From Halorubrum vacuolatum (lineage in GTDB: Archaea; Halobacteriota; Halobacteria; Halobacteriales; Haloferacaceae): a stretch of 64,000 bases of DNA. The notes below the pieces were generated by a model, which was not told the DNA's origin, did not search any database, and was given only the letters and a program-made list of their open reading frames with translations. Below, piece after piece: positions 56,845 to 64,000 of this stretch. Both the position numbers and the translations under genes were made by a program. The stretch's first letter is position 1. Each line of letters opens with the position of its first letter. The stretch covers positions 124,001-188,000 of the forward strand of contig NZ_FZNQ01000003.1 in NCBI RefSeq assembly GCF_900188065.1. The letters are read 5' to 3'.

Positions 56845-57333
56845 CTACCGCACCGTGACCGTCGTCGACCCCGTCTTTCGTGGGTTCGTCCCGAGGAACA
56901 CCCTGATCTCGTGTTTGCCACGCGCGAGCGGTTCGTGGATCGTTCGACGGCCATCGGCGGTTCGTTTTATATACCCGTTCCACACGTGCTCGACCGTCCG
57001 GGTCTCGCCGGCGCGCAGCGAGAGCGACTGCCGTCTCTCCGGCTCGTAGGTCCGCTCGTCGGTCGCCTCGAGCAATCCATCGATGCTCCAGCCCCAGATG
57101 CGCGGCTCGGCGATCGGCACGTCGATCGGGACCGGAAGCCGGTTGTTGATCGCCACGCGGAGGGTGACGGGGTCACCGGGCGCATAGCTCTCGCGATCGG
57201 TCGTCACGTCGATGGTCGCAGCGAATCGGGCGAGAGGTGCGGGAACGAGCTTTTCGAATCCGCGAGAAAAGACCGACGTCTCGTAGTCCTCACCCAGCGC
57301 ATCGGCGTTTCGACCACCTCGTGAGGGATCCAT
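56845..57333 (-). CDS. Haloarchaeal beta-sandwich protein of unknown function
   Basis: 162 residues, all-beta prediction. ATIDVTTDRESYAPGDPVTLRVAINNRLPVPIDVPIAEPRIWGWSIDGL and LSLRAGETRTVEHVWNGYIKR look like an Ig/BsuPI-type beta-sandwich, and KHEIRVFLG closes it. No signal peptide, so probably cytoplasmic. I recognise only a general haloarchaeal conserved pattern. It is convergent with the ABC operon and lies 46 bp downstream of rimI on the same strand. Confidence 0.72.
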   Translation of the reverse strand: MDPSRGGRNADALGEDYETSVFSRGFEKLVPAPLARFAATIDVTTDRESYAPGDPVTLRVAINNRLPVPIDVPIAEPRIWGWSIDGLLEATDERTYEPERRQSLSLRAGETRTVEHVWNGYIKRTADGRRTIHEPLARGKHEIRVFLGTNPRKTGSTTVTVR

Positions 57334-57379
57334 TCAACTGGAGAAAGCCGCCGCGGTCGGTTGAGTCTTTTTATCGGTG

Positions 57380-57841
57380 TTATCGGCCGGCCCACGCCGC
57401 GACATCCACCACGAGCACGAGCGCGTCCTCCCCGTCGGAATAGTATCGCGGCAGCCGACGAACCGGCTCGAACCCCTCGCTCGCATACAGCGATCGCGCC
57501 GTCTCGTTGTCCTCTCGAACCTCCAACTTGACGACGACTGCACCTTCGATACGGAGCCGTGCGAGGGCGGCTCGAAGCAGGGCGCGGCCGACCCCGGCGC
57601 CCCGTGTTTCGGGTCGAACGGCGAGATCTTTTATATGACCAATGTCCCGATCGAAGTTCGGCGTTCGATCGGCGACGACGTAGCCGACGACCTCGTCGGC
57701 GTCCTCGGCGACGAGAAACGCCGGGGCGTCGAGCAGCCGTTCGAAGGTCGCGTACGGCCAGGGGTCCGAAAAGCAGCGCCTTTCGATCCGGAGGACGTCG
57801 AGGAGATCGCCGCGGTTGACGGGTCGTATCGGGACGGTCAT
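57380..57841 (-). CDS. rimI: RimI-type N-terminal acetyltransferase
   Basis: 153 residues. A GNAT domain with IRPVNRGDLLDVLRIERRCFSDPWPYATFERLL at the start and the acetyl-CoA loop LAVRPETRGAGVGRALLRAALARL, then ENETARSLYASEGFEPVRRLPRYYSDGEDALVL. This set matches RimI/Ard1, the archaeal protein N-terminal acetyltransferase acting on nascent chains after Met removal. Confidence 0.92.
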   Translation of the reverse strand: MTVPIRPVNRGDLLDVLRIERRCFSDPWPYATFERLLDAPAFLVAEDADEVVGYVVADRTPNFDRDIGHIKDLAVRPETRGAGVGRALLRAALARLRIEGAVVVKLEVREDNETARSLYASEGFEPVRRLPRYYSDGEDALVLVVDVAAWAGR

Positions 57842-57905
57842 CGGTTCCAGTTTCTGACTCCTGCGTTCAGTCTCACGATGCCGCCACCCCGCTTTCGGCG
57901 CTCGA

Positions 57906-58286
57906 TCACCCGAGCCCGAGCACCAACTGGACGACTATCAGTCCGATCGCGAGGGCGACACCGCCGACCACGCCGAGCCAGAGCCCGACGCCGAGCGCGG
58001 AATGATCCTCGGTGAACGCCGCCATGCGGTCGCCGACGCCGTCCGGCTCGTGCGTGTAGCCGAGCGTCGCCTCCGCACAGTACTCACAGAGCGCGGCGTG
58101 TTCACGCGGGCGTTCGTGTGACTCACGACAGAAGGGGAGCCCGGTACAGACGTACGTCTCCGCGCCGATCCCGACCGGAACGGCCTCCTCGGGAACGACC
58201 TCCGTTCCGCAGTTGGCACAGCTCACCACCTCGTATGCGACCTCGCCGTGCGGGGTGGGCGCCGACCGTGTTTGCGCCCGTGACAT
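57906..58286 (-). CDS. Zinc-ribbon membrane protein
   Basis: About 126 residues from ATG 58286. Two cysteine pairs, CANCG and CEYC, plus CTGLPFC, form a likely zinc-ribbon pair; the C-terminal ~25 residues form one transmembrane helix (LGVGLWLGVVGGVALAIGLIVVQLVLG). A soluble zinc-binding head on a membrane anchor. Function unknown. The ATG at 58337 would overlap the dapE stop. Confidence 0.75.
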   Translation of the reverse strand: MSRAQTRSAPTPHGEVAYEVVSCANCGTEVVPEEAVPVGIGAETYVCTGLPFCRESHERPREHAALCEYCAEATLGYTHEPDGVGDRMAAFTEDHSALGVGLWLGVVGGVALAIGLIVVQLVLGLG

Positions 58287-58333
58287 ATCTCGAATAACGA
58301 ACGCCCGCGTCAAATACGTGTCGTCGGTCCGCG

Positions 58334-59617
58334 TCACTCCCCGGGCTGCGTGCGCGACGTCGCCGACAGGGTCCGCCCGATAAGGTGCTCGACGGCGAGC
58401 GCGGCGGCTTCGACTTCCCGTGTCCGAACGTACTCACGCTCGGCGTGTGCGACGGGTCCCTCCTCGTCGGCGAGGTCGCCGGGACCGAAGACGACCGTCG
58501 GGGTCGGCGCGAAGTAGGAGGCCTCCGTCGCCGCGCCGAACGGCCGGACCCCACCCCCACGGCTATCCGGGAGTCCGACCGCCGCCGCTCCCCCCTGAGC
58601 GGCCTCGACGGCGTCGGCCACGAACGCGTGATCCGGATCGGTCGCGAACGCCTCGAAAAACGGCGACTCACGTGGCGTCAATGTAACGTCGACGCCGACG
58701 CGGGTGGGTGTTTCTGTGTCGACAGCCTCCGTGAGCGTTTCCTGAAACCCGTCGGCGGTCTCCGGCGGGACGCTCCGCCTGTCGACGGTGATAGAACAGG
58801 CTGCCGGCACCTGATTCGACGCGGAGCCGCCGGTGATCAGTGTCGGCGTGAGCTTCGGCGGTCCGAGTTGTGGGTGTGTCTCGGCGTCGGTATCGAACGT
58901 TCGGATCGCCCGAAGCGCCCCTTCCGCGGCGGCGATGGCGTTGACGCCCGCCGTTTCGGCGGCGTGTGCCGCAATGCCGGAAAGCTCGACGGTCCCCTGA
59001 AACCGTCCCTTCGCCGCCGTACAGACGTCGAGGCCGGTCGGCTCGCCGACGAGCACGAGGTCCGCATCGAGGCGGTCTTCGGTCCCGCGAAGCAGGCCGA
59101 GCAGCGTCGCCGCGCCGAGCGAGAGCAGCTCCTCGTCGGGCGTGATCGCAAGCGTGAGCCGGCCGCGCTCGGGTTCCGCGGTCACGAAGGCGTATATCAG
59201 TGCCGCGAGCGGCCCCTTCGCGTCACAGGCCCCTCTCCCACGGATCACGGGGCTGTCGATTTGGTCGTCGGTTCCTCGCTCAAAGGGAACGTGCGGGGAG
59301 ACGGTGTCGATGTGGGTGTTCAACACGAGATGGGGACCGTCGGCCGGAGCGGGCGAGGACCGCTCGGCGACGATACAGCCGTCGGCGACGATCGAGGGCT
59401 CGTGACCGGCCGCCCGAAGGGTGTCACACACCAGCTCCCGCATCGCCGTCACGTCCTCGTGGGAGGGTATCCGGACGGCGTCCGCGAGAAACCCGAGCGG
59501 ATCGAACCCGAGCTCCTCGGAACGAAGCGTGCTCGCCGGTCCGATTCGGTCGGGACCAGATCCAGTTTGATCGCCGTCCGATCCGGTTCGCTCGGCGTCC
59601 GATCCCTCGTCGGTCAT
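58334..59617 (-). CDS. dapE: Succinyl-diaminopimelate desuccinylase (M20 family)
   Basis: 427 residues, with a 40-residue acidic N-terminal extension. Metal ligands are visible in LNTHIDTV (HxD), RGACDAKGPLA (Asp bridging), DEELLSLGA (EE) and VGEPTG. It removes succinate from N-succinyl-LL-diaminopimelate. Last gene of the lysine operon; its start overlaps the dapF stop (ATGA). Other M20 enzymes look similar, but the operon position fixes the call. Confidence 0.93.
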   Translation of the reverse strand: MTDEGSDAERTGSDGDQTGSGPDRIGPASTLRSEELGFDPLGFLADAVRIPSHEDVTAMRELVCDTLRAAGHEPSIVADGCIVAERSSPAPADGPHLVLNTHIDTVSPHVPFERGTDDQIDSPVIRGRGACDAKGPLAALIYAFVTAEPERGRLTLAITPDEELLSLGAATLLGLLRGTEDRLDADLVLVGEPTGLDVCTAAKGRFQGTVELSGIAAHAAETAGVNAIAAAEGALRAIRTFDTDAETHPQLGPPKLTPTLITGGSASNQVPAACSITVDRRSVPPETADGFQETLTEAVDTETPTRVGVDVTLTPRESPFFEAFATDPDHAFVADAVEAAQGGAAAVGLPDSRGGGVRPFGAATEASYFAPTPTVVFGPGDLADEEGPVAHAEREYVRTREVEAAALAVEHLIGRTLSATSRTQPGE

Positions 59618-60549
59618 CGTGGATCGGCCGGGAGCGTCCCGGAGAACTCGTGTGTCACCGGACCGGTCATGGTCGTGGAGCCGCCCGCGGGAACCGTGAT
59701 CGCGAGCTCGCCGCCCGGCGGCCGCACCCGGATCGTCTCGCCGTCGACGAGCCCGAGTCGCCGGGCGACCGCGGCGATGGCGACCGCGCCGGTGCCACAC
59801 GAGCGGGTCTCGCCCTCCACGCCGCGCTCGAACGTCCGCTGGGCGATCGCGGGCACCGTGTCGCTCCCGTGGCCGTCCTCGACGACCGTCGCGAGGTTGA
59901 CGTTCGCGCCGGCGGCGAAGACGTCGGCGTGTCGCACCGGCGGTGCGACGGCGTCGAGCGATACCGCGTCGACGTCCTCGACGAACGCCACCGCATGCGG
60001 GACGCCCGTGTTCACCGCGGTGACGGTGAGCCCGGCGACGTCCTCCTCGATGAGCTGTCCGTCCCGCGTGAGCGGGATATCGGCCGCTTCGAACCGCGGG
60101 ACGCCCATCTCGATGGTGACCGTCTTCCCGTCCGAGCTCACCGTGGCGCGTCGGGTTCCCGCCTGTGTGTCGATCATGAACTCCCGTTCGCCGGTGCGGT
60201 CGTACGCCCAGCGGGCGACGACGCGTGCGCCGTTGCCGCACATCGCGGCGGTCGAGCCGTCCGGCTGGACGAGCGTCATCACGACGCGGGTCGGACGGTA
60301 CTGCGTCTCAAGCTTCAAAAAGAGGACGCCGTCCGCGCCGCGGCGTCCCGCCGTCGATCCGGTCGCGTCGCTGGCCGTCCCCTCACGCTCGCGATCGTTC
60401 TCGAAGTCGGGCCGGTCGACGCCGGTCTCGCGGTCGCAGTAGGCCTCGGCGAACGCGCTCCGGTCGCCGACGCCGTCCGCCGTATCGACGACGACGAAGT
60501 CGTTGCCGGTCCCGTGGTACTTCTCGATCGGTACGGCGTGGGTACTCAT
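59614..60549 (-). CDS. dapF: Diaminopimelate epimerase
   Basis: 311 residues. PIEKYHGTGNDFVVVD, the first catalytic cysteine in MCGNGARVVARWAYD and the second in ETRSCGTGAVAIAA are the family's paired cysteines that exchange the alpha proton of LL-DAP to give meso-DAP. An insert (about residues 45-75) is rich in Asp/Arg. Overlaps lysA and dapE by 4 nt at each end. Confidence 0.96.
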   Translation of the reverse strand: MSTHAVPIEKYHGTGNDFVVVDTADGVGDRSAFAEAYCDRETGVDRPDFENDREREGTASDATGSTAGRRGADGVLFLKLETQYRPTRVVMTLVQPDGSTAAMCGNGARVVARWAYDRTGEREFMIDTQAGTRRATVSSDGKTVTIEMGVPRFEAADIPLTRDGQLIEEDVAGLTVTAVNTGVPHAVAFVEDVDAVSLDAVAPPVRHADVFAAGANVNLATVVEDGHGSDTVPAIAQRTFERGVEGETRSCGTGAVAIAAVARRLGLVDGETIRVRPPGGELAITVPAGGSTTMTGPVTHEFSGTLPADPR

Positions 60550-62018
60550 CTCTCACCCCCTATGCGGTCGATGGGTGAATCGGTTTCGTCCACGTCGTCC
60601 TCGACGACGGTGAGGTCGGCGTGGGTCTCGCGACGTCGAACGAGCCGCGCGTCGTGCTCACTCGACAGCGCGACCTCCGGCGGGCGCGGCCGTGAGTTGT
60701 ACTGGGTTGCCATCTCATAGCCGTACGCACCGGCGATCCCGATCGCGAGGAGATCCCCGCGTACCGGCTCGGCGATCGGCCGGTCCGTACAGAAGCTGTC
60801 TCCCGTCTCGCAGATCGGCCCTGCGACGGTGACAGGGATCGGCTCCCGGTCGGCTGGCTTTCCCGCTTCCGGCGTCGATCCGTCCCCGCCGCCGAGGTTG
60901 CCGATCGGGTGGTACGCGTCGTACATCGCCGGACGGAGGAGATCGGTCATGCCGGCGTCGACACCAACGACCGTCTCCTCGGGGGTGGGCTTCACCGTGT
61001 TTACCCGCGTGAGGAGGACGCCCGCGTCGGCGACGAGGTAGCGACCCGGTTCGACGGCAAGCTGGACGGTTCCGGTCCCATCGGCGGTGGGGACGGTCCC
61101 CAGCGCATCCCGCGTTGCGCTCGCGACGGCGTCGATGTCGAGCGCCGGCTCCGTCTCACGGTAGGGGACCCCGAAGCCGCCGCCCACGTCGACGTATTCG
61201 AGGTCGATCGGATCGGGGTCCGCATGGTCGCCCTCCCGCTCCGTCCCGGGAGTGTCCTGCTCCGTCTCAGGAGCCGTTAACGTCCGCGCGAGGTCGCCCA
61301 TCCGGGAGACGAACTCGCGGTGGGCATCGAGCTGGTCCGGATCGATACCCGACCCCGCATGTGCGTGGATCCCGACGAGATCGAATCGCTCGGCGGCCGC
61401 CCGCGCGGTTTTCGCGGCCCGATCGTAGGGGACGCCGAACTTCGCGGCCGCGCCCGTGCGCACTTTTTCATGGTGGCCCGCGCCGACGCCGGGGTTCACC
61501 CGGAGACAGAGCCGACCGTCGTAGCCGCGCTCCACCAGCCGATCGAGGGTGTCGACGGCCCCCGCGGTGATCGTGATCCCGGGTTCGTGCGCCGCGAGAT
61601 CAACGATGTATTCGAGATCCCGCGCTGGCGGGTTGACCGCGGTGTAGTGGATCCGATCGCTACCGAAGCCGGCCGCCAGCGCGCGGTCGACCTCGCCGGC
61701 CGAGGCACACTCGGCGTCGAGGCCGCACTCCCGGACCGTCTTCAGGACTGCCCGGCCGGTGTGTGCTTTCACCGCGTATCGGCAGTCAGCGGCCGGAAAC
61801 GCCGCGCGGAGTCGCTCGCAGTTTTCGGCCACGCGGTCCAGATCGATGACGTAGGTGGGTGTTCCGTGCTCGGCGGCGATCCCGTGTAGTCGGTCTGGGT
61901 CCCAGTCGGCGAGCCGACGAATTGGTGGGTTCTCGGCCCCGTCCGAACCGTTGGTCCCGCTTACGCCGTCGTCATCGTGATCGGCGCTCATATCGTCGCC
62001 CCCGCGGTCGGCGCTCAT
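60546..62018 (-). CDS. lysA: Diaminopimelate decarboxylase
   Basis: 490 residues. The PLP lysine lies in YAVKAHTG (family YAxKA), with VNPGVGAGHHEKVRTGAAAKFGVP, HAHAGSGIDPDQ, VDVGGGFGVPY and the C-terminal active-site cysteine in GPICETGDSFCTDRP. It makes lysine from meso-DAP. The first 30 residues are disordered and acidic and contain a duplicated start: ATGAGCGCCGA occurs at 62018 and 61991. ATG 62018 is chosen because it overlaps the dapD stop (ATGA). Confidence 0.96.
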   Translation of the reverse strand: MSADRGGDDMSADHDDDGVSGTNGSDGAENPPIRRLADWDPDRLHGIAAEHGTPTYVIDLDRVAENCERLRAAFPAADCRYAVKAHTGRAVLKTVRECGLDAECASAGEVDRALAAGFGSDRIHYTAVNPPARDLEYIVDLAAHEPGITITAGAVDTLDRLVERGYDGRLCLRVNPGVGAGHHEKVRTGAAAKFGVPYDRAAKTARAAAERFDLVGIHAHAGSGIDPDQLDAHREFVSRMGDLARTLTAPETEQDTPGTEREGDHADPDPIDLEYVDVGGGFGVPYRETEPALDIDAVASATRDALGTVPTADGTGTVQLAVEPGRYLVADAGVLLTRVNTVKPTPEETVVGVDAGMTDLLRPAMYDAYHPIGNLGGGDGSTPEAGKPADREPIPVTVAGPICETGDSFCTDRPIAEPVRGDLLAIGIAGAYGYEMATQYNSRPRPPEVALSSEHDARLVRRRETHADLTVVEDDVDETDSPIDRIGGER

Positions 62019-62860
62019 TCGCGGAGCGCGTCCTCGCGCTTCGTCGCCTCCAGCGTCTCCTCCTCGACGTGCGTCGCGACGACCGCCGGCTTGTACGCGC
62101 CGCCCTCGAAGAGGTCGTGGTCACCGACGGAGGACTCGACCATCCGGGTGAACGCCCGCCGCTCCGCAGGCAGGTGGCCGTAGATGACCTCCTCCTCGAC
62201 GAGGTCATACACCGGGATCCGCGGCGTGAGCAGCGTGTTCTCCCCCACGATGGAGCCCTCGCCGATGCGGAACCCCGAGGTGACCCGACAGCCCGCCCCG
62301 AGCGAGACGTCGTCCTCGACGATCACCGGGGCGTCCTCGACCGGCTCCAACACGCCGCCGATCAGCGTGTTCGCGCCGAGCTTGACGTTTTCACCCAACT
62401 GTGCACAGGAGCCGACGGTGTCACAGGAGTCGATCAGGGTCCCGTCGCCGACGTACGCGCCCATGTTGACGAACGAGGGGCTCATCATGATGCAGTCGCT
62501 TCCGAGGTGTGCGCCCCGGCGGATGGCCGTTCCGTCCGGCGTGTTGCGGGTGCCTCGCTCGCCGAGGTCGGCCGTCTCGCGGAGCGGCAGGACGTCGTAG
62601 TAGGTCACGTCGCCGTACTCGCGCGGCTTCGTCTCCCGCAGCCCGAAGTTGAGGAGGATCCCCCGCTTCACCCACTCGTTCGTCTCCCAACTCGTCACGT
62701 CGGACCCGGTCCGCTCGGCGGCCCTGACCTCCCCGGCTTCCAGCGCCGTGAGGAACGCCTCGAGCGTCGCCTCGTCGTCCGCGGTCGTCTCCGTCGCCGA
62801 GAGCCCGTTCTGATACCGCTCCCAGAGATCGGACACGTCGGATTTGAGCGTCATTGACAT
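62015..62860 (-). CDS. dapD: Tetrahydrodipicolinate N-succinyltransferase
   Basis: About 281 residues (ATG 62860; ATG 62854 is 2 residues shorter). The central left-handed beta-helix of hexapeptide repeats is visible in GAHLGSDCIMMSPSFVNMGAYVGDGTLIDSCDTVGSCAQLGENVKLGANTLIGGVLEP. It transfers succinate from succinyl-CoA to tetrahydrodipicolinate and so marks the succinylase branch. An internal promoter (TATA-like) lies just upstream. Confidence 0.95.
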   Translation of the reverse strand: MSMTLKSDVSDLWERYQNGLSATETTADDEATLEAFLTALEAGEVRAAERTGSDVTSWETNEWVKRGILLNFGLRETKPREYGDVTYYDVLPLRETADLGERGTRNTPDGTAIRRGAHLGSDCIMMSPSFVNMGAYVGDGTLIDSCDTVGSCAQLGENVKLGANTLIGGVLEPVEDAPVIVEDDVSLGAGCRVTSGFRIGEGSIVGENTLLTPRIPVYDLVEEEVIYGHLPAERRAFTRMVESSVGDHDLFEGGAYKPAVVATHVEEETLEATKREDALRE

Positions 62861-62877
62861 GGATGAGGATGACTGTC

Positions 62878-62888
62878 GGTATTTACCC
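62878..62888 (-). promoter_or_regulatory. Internal TATA-like box upstream of dapD
   Basis: Minus-strand GGGTAAATACC, 18-28 nt before dapD, may allow separate transcription of dapD-lysA-dapF-dapE. Confidence 0.4.
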
Positions 62889-62926
62889 GTCGATCGAGTC
62901 ATTCCCCGGAGTTATCATTCGCGTCA

Positions 62927-63697
62927 TCATTCGAGCACGTCATCGAAGTCGTACCACCCGGGATCGCGACCGACGAGCCAGGCGGCTGCATCGAGTGCCC
63001 CCTCCGCGAAGACCGCGCGGTCGCCGGCGCGATGGGTGAGCGAGATCGTCTCGCGGTTGCCCGCGAGCAACACCTCGTGTTCGCCCGTTACGTCGCCCGC
63101 ACGCCGGGCGTGGACGCCGATCTCGTTCCGCCGCCGTGGGGCCTCCCCCTCCCGGCCGTGCGTTCGCTCGTCGAGGTCCGTTCGCACGGACTCGATATCG
63201 CCGAGGATCGTCTTCGCCGTCCCCGAGGGAGCGTCCCGCTTGCCGTTGTGATGCGTCTCGGTCACCTCGACATCGTACGCTGGAACCGCGGCGACGGCCT
63301 CCCGAACCGCCCGACGGAGCGCGGCCACCCCGCGTGCGAAGTTCGACGCCTTCAAAAGCGGGATCTCCCGGCTCGCCGCGCGGAGTCGCTCCGTTCCCGA
63401 GGAGTCGAATCCGGTCGTTCCGGTCACGACCGGAACGTCAGCCGCCGCGCAGGCCTCCACGTAGCGAACGGCGGACTCGGGGCCGGTGAAGTCGACGAGC
63501 ACGTCGGGGTCGTCCGTGGTGAGCAGCTCCGAGAGCTGCCCCGCTGGCTCGACGTCGACCCCCGCGATCGCTGCCGTCTCGGAGCGGTTGACCGCGAACG
63601 CCGGGGTGACGCCCGCACGGCTCGCCGCCGCCTCGATCACCTCACGACCCATGCGTCCACCGGCGCCGGTGACGGCGACCCGGACCGGATCGCTCAT
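62927..63697 (-). CDS. dapB: Dihydrodipicolinate reductase
   Basis: 256 residues. The NAD(P)-binding start VAVTGAGGRMGREVIEAA and the catalytic block VEVTETHHNGKRDAPSGTAKTI (histidine and lysine) are diagnostic. LLTTDDPDVLVDFTGPESAVRYVEACAAADVPVVTGTTG completes it. Overlaps the dapA stop by 4 nt. Confidence 0.97.
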   Translation of the reverse strand: MSDPVRVAVTGAGGRMGREVIEAAASRAGVTPAFAVNRSETAAIAGVDVEPAGQLSELLTTDDPDVLVDFTGPESAVRYVEACAAADVPVVTGTTGFDSSGTERLRAASREIPLLKASNFARGVAALRRAVREAVAAVPAYDVEVTETHHNGKRDAPSGTAKTILGDIESVRTDLDERTHGREGEAPRRRNEIGVHARRAGDVTGEHEVLLAGNRETISLTHRAGDRAVFAEGALDAAAWLVGRDPGWYDFDDVLE

Positions 63698-64000
63698 TCG
63701 ACGGCCTCCGGGGTCGCCGGCGCGTCTTCGTCCGTCTCGTAGGTCGCGAGCAATTCGGCCAACGGCTCGCGACGGTCCTCGGAGAGGCGGGTGAGCGGCG
63801 GCCGGATGTGTGGCTCGCCGCGGCCGCGGATCGCCATCGCCTCCTTCACCGGGATCGGGTTGGTCTCGACGAACAGTTCGCGGACGAGCGGTGCGAGTTC
63901 GTGGTGGAGCTCGCGGGCACGGCCGTAATCGCCCGAAAGCGCCGAGCCGACCATCGCACAGGAGCGTTCGGGCTCGACGTTGGCGACGACGCTGATCGTC
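63694..64000 (-). CDS. dapA: Dihydrodipicolinate synthase, 5' part outside the window
   Basis: The last ~102 codons of a DapA-family enzyme, running from the window edge. GSALSGDYGRARELHHELAPLVRELFVETNPIPVKEAMA is the conserved C-terminal helical part, and the open frame continues upstream (SVVANVEPERSCA) beyond 64000. It would condense pyruvate with aspartate semialdehyde as the first step of the DAP route; the nucleophilic lysine is not in this window. First gene of the operon. Confidence 0.92.
   Translation of the reverse strand, partial: TISVVANVEPERSCAMVGSALSGDYGRARELHHELAPLVRELFVETNPIPVKEAMAIRGRGEPHIRPPLTRLSEDRREPLAELLATYETDEDAPATPEAVE

Noticed and set aside
1-64000. CRISPR array, rRNA genes, complete insertion sequence or prophage
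   Set aside because: No regularly spaced repeats, no rRNA-like sequence and no transposase or integrase coding sequence were seen; only the relics listed remain.

Overview
This 64 kb window is chromosomal DNA from a halophilic archaeon of class Halobacteria, most like Halorubrum-type haloarchaea, although the genus is an inference. The evidence is the very high GC content, strongly acidic predicted proteins, a halorhodopsin, the split RNA polymerase genes (A'/A'' and B'/B''), an archaeal S12/S7 pair, archaemetzincin, a SAMP-type ubiquitin-like modifier, and TATA boxes 25-30 nt before many start codons (leaderless or short-leader transcripts). Genes are dense on both strands, with many 1-8 nt overlaps that mark translationally coupled operons.

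Layout. 1-8.6 kb: the end of methionyl-tRNA synthetase, a winged-helix/zinc regulator, pyruvate kinase, small membrane proteins, NfeD and a CPA-type antiporter with TrkA domains. 8.7-12.4 kb: a light and pigment block with halorhodopsin (light-driven chloride pump), a CrtI/CrtD-type carotenoid desaturase and a Bat-like HTH-10 regulator. The halorhodopsin promoter carries a 10-nt match to the core of the known bop activator site. 12.4-27.9 kb: housekeeping genes (DUF309, HAD hydrolase, UPF0146, archaemetzincin, GcvT/YgfZ-like protein, a zinc-finger protein, a Ski2/Hel308-like helicase, methyltransferase, TRAM protein, PepF, a reductase-like protein, a SAMP2-peroxiredoxin-acetyltransferase operon and PolX). 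This part also holds an IS200/IS605 end relic (17.8 kb) and a strikingly hairpin-rich intergenic element (21.4-21.6 kb).

28.2-36.1 kb: a tightly coupled four-gene stress-type operon of two different PrkA-family AAA kinases, a YeaH/DUF444 VWA protein and SpoVR. 36.1-46.5 kb (minus strand): the transcription/translation operon rpoH-rpoB2-rpoB1-rpoA1-rpoA2-nusA-like, then a DUF6517-type lipoprotein gene, a hairpin plus T-tract terminator, and rps12-rps7 with their own promoter. 46.6-47.4 kb: two identical tRNA-Asp genes, a third copy of only the tRNA 3' end (a likely integration scar), inverted repeats and a 46-residue membrane protein.

47.5-57.4 kb: a leaderless aminopeptidase gene divergent from a leaderless GTPBP1-like GTPase gene, then a complete peptide-type ABC importer operon (binding protein, two permeases, two ATPases). 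57.4-64 kb (minus strand): RimI-type acetyltransferase, a zinc-ribbon membrane protein, and the succinylase-route lysine operon dapA-dapB-dapD-lysA-dapF-dapE, with dapA cut by the window end.

The strongest candidates for undescribed biology are the five-hairpin element at 21.4-21.6 kb, the dual-kinase PrkA/PrkA/YeaH/SpoVR operon, and the structured DNA with the tRNA-Asp scar between rpoH and the 46-residue gene.
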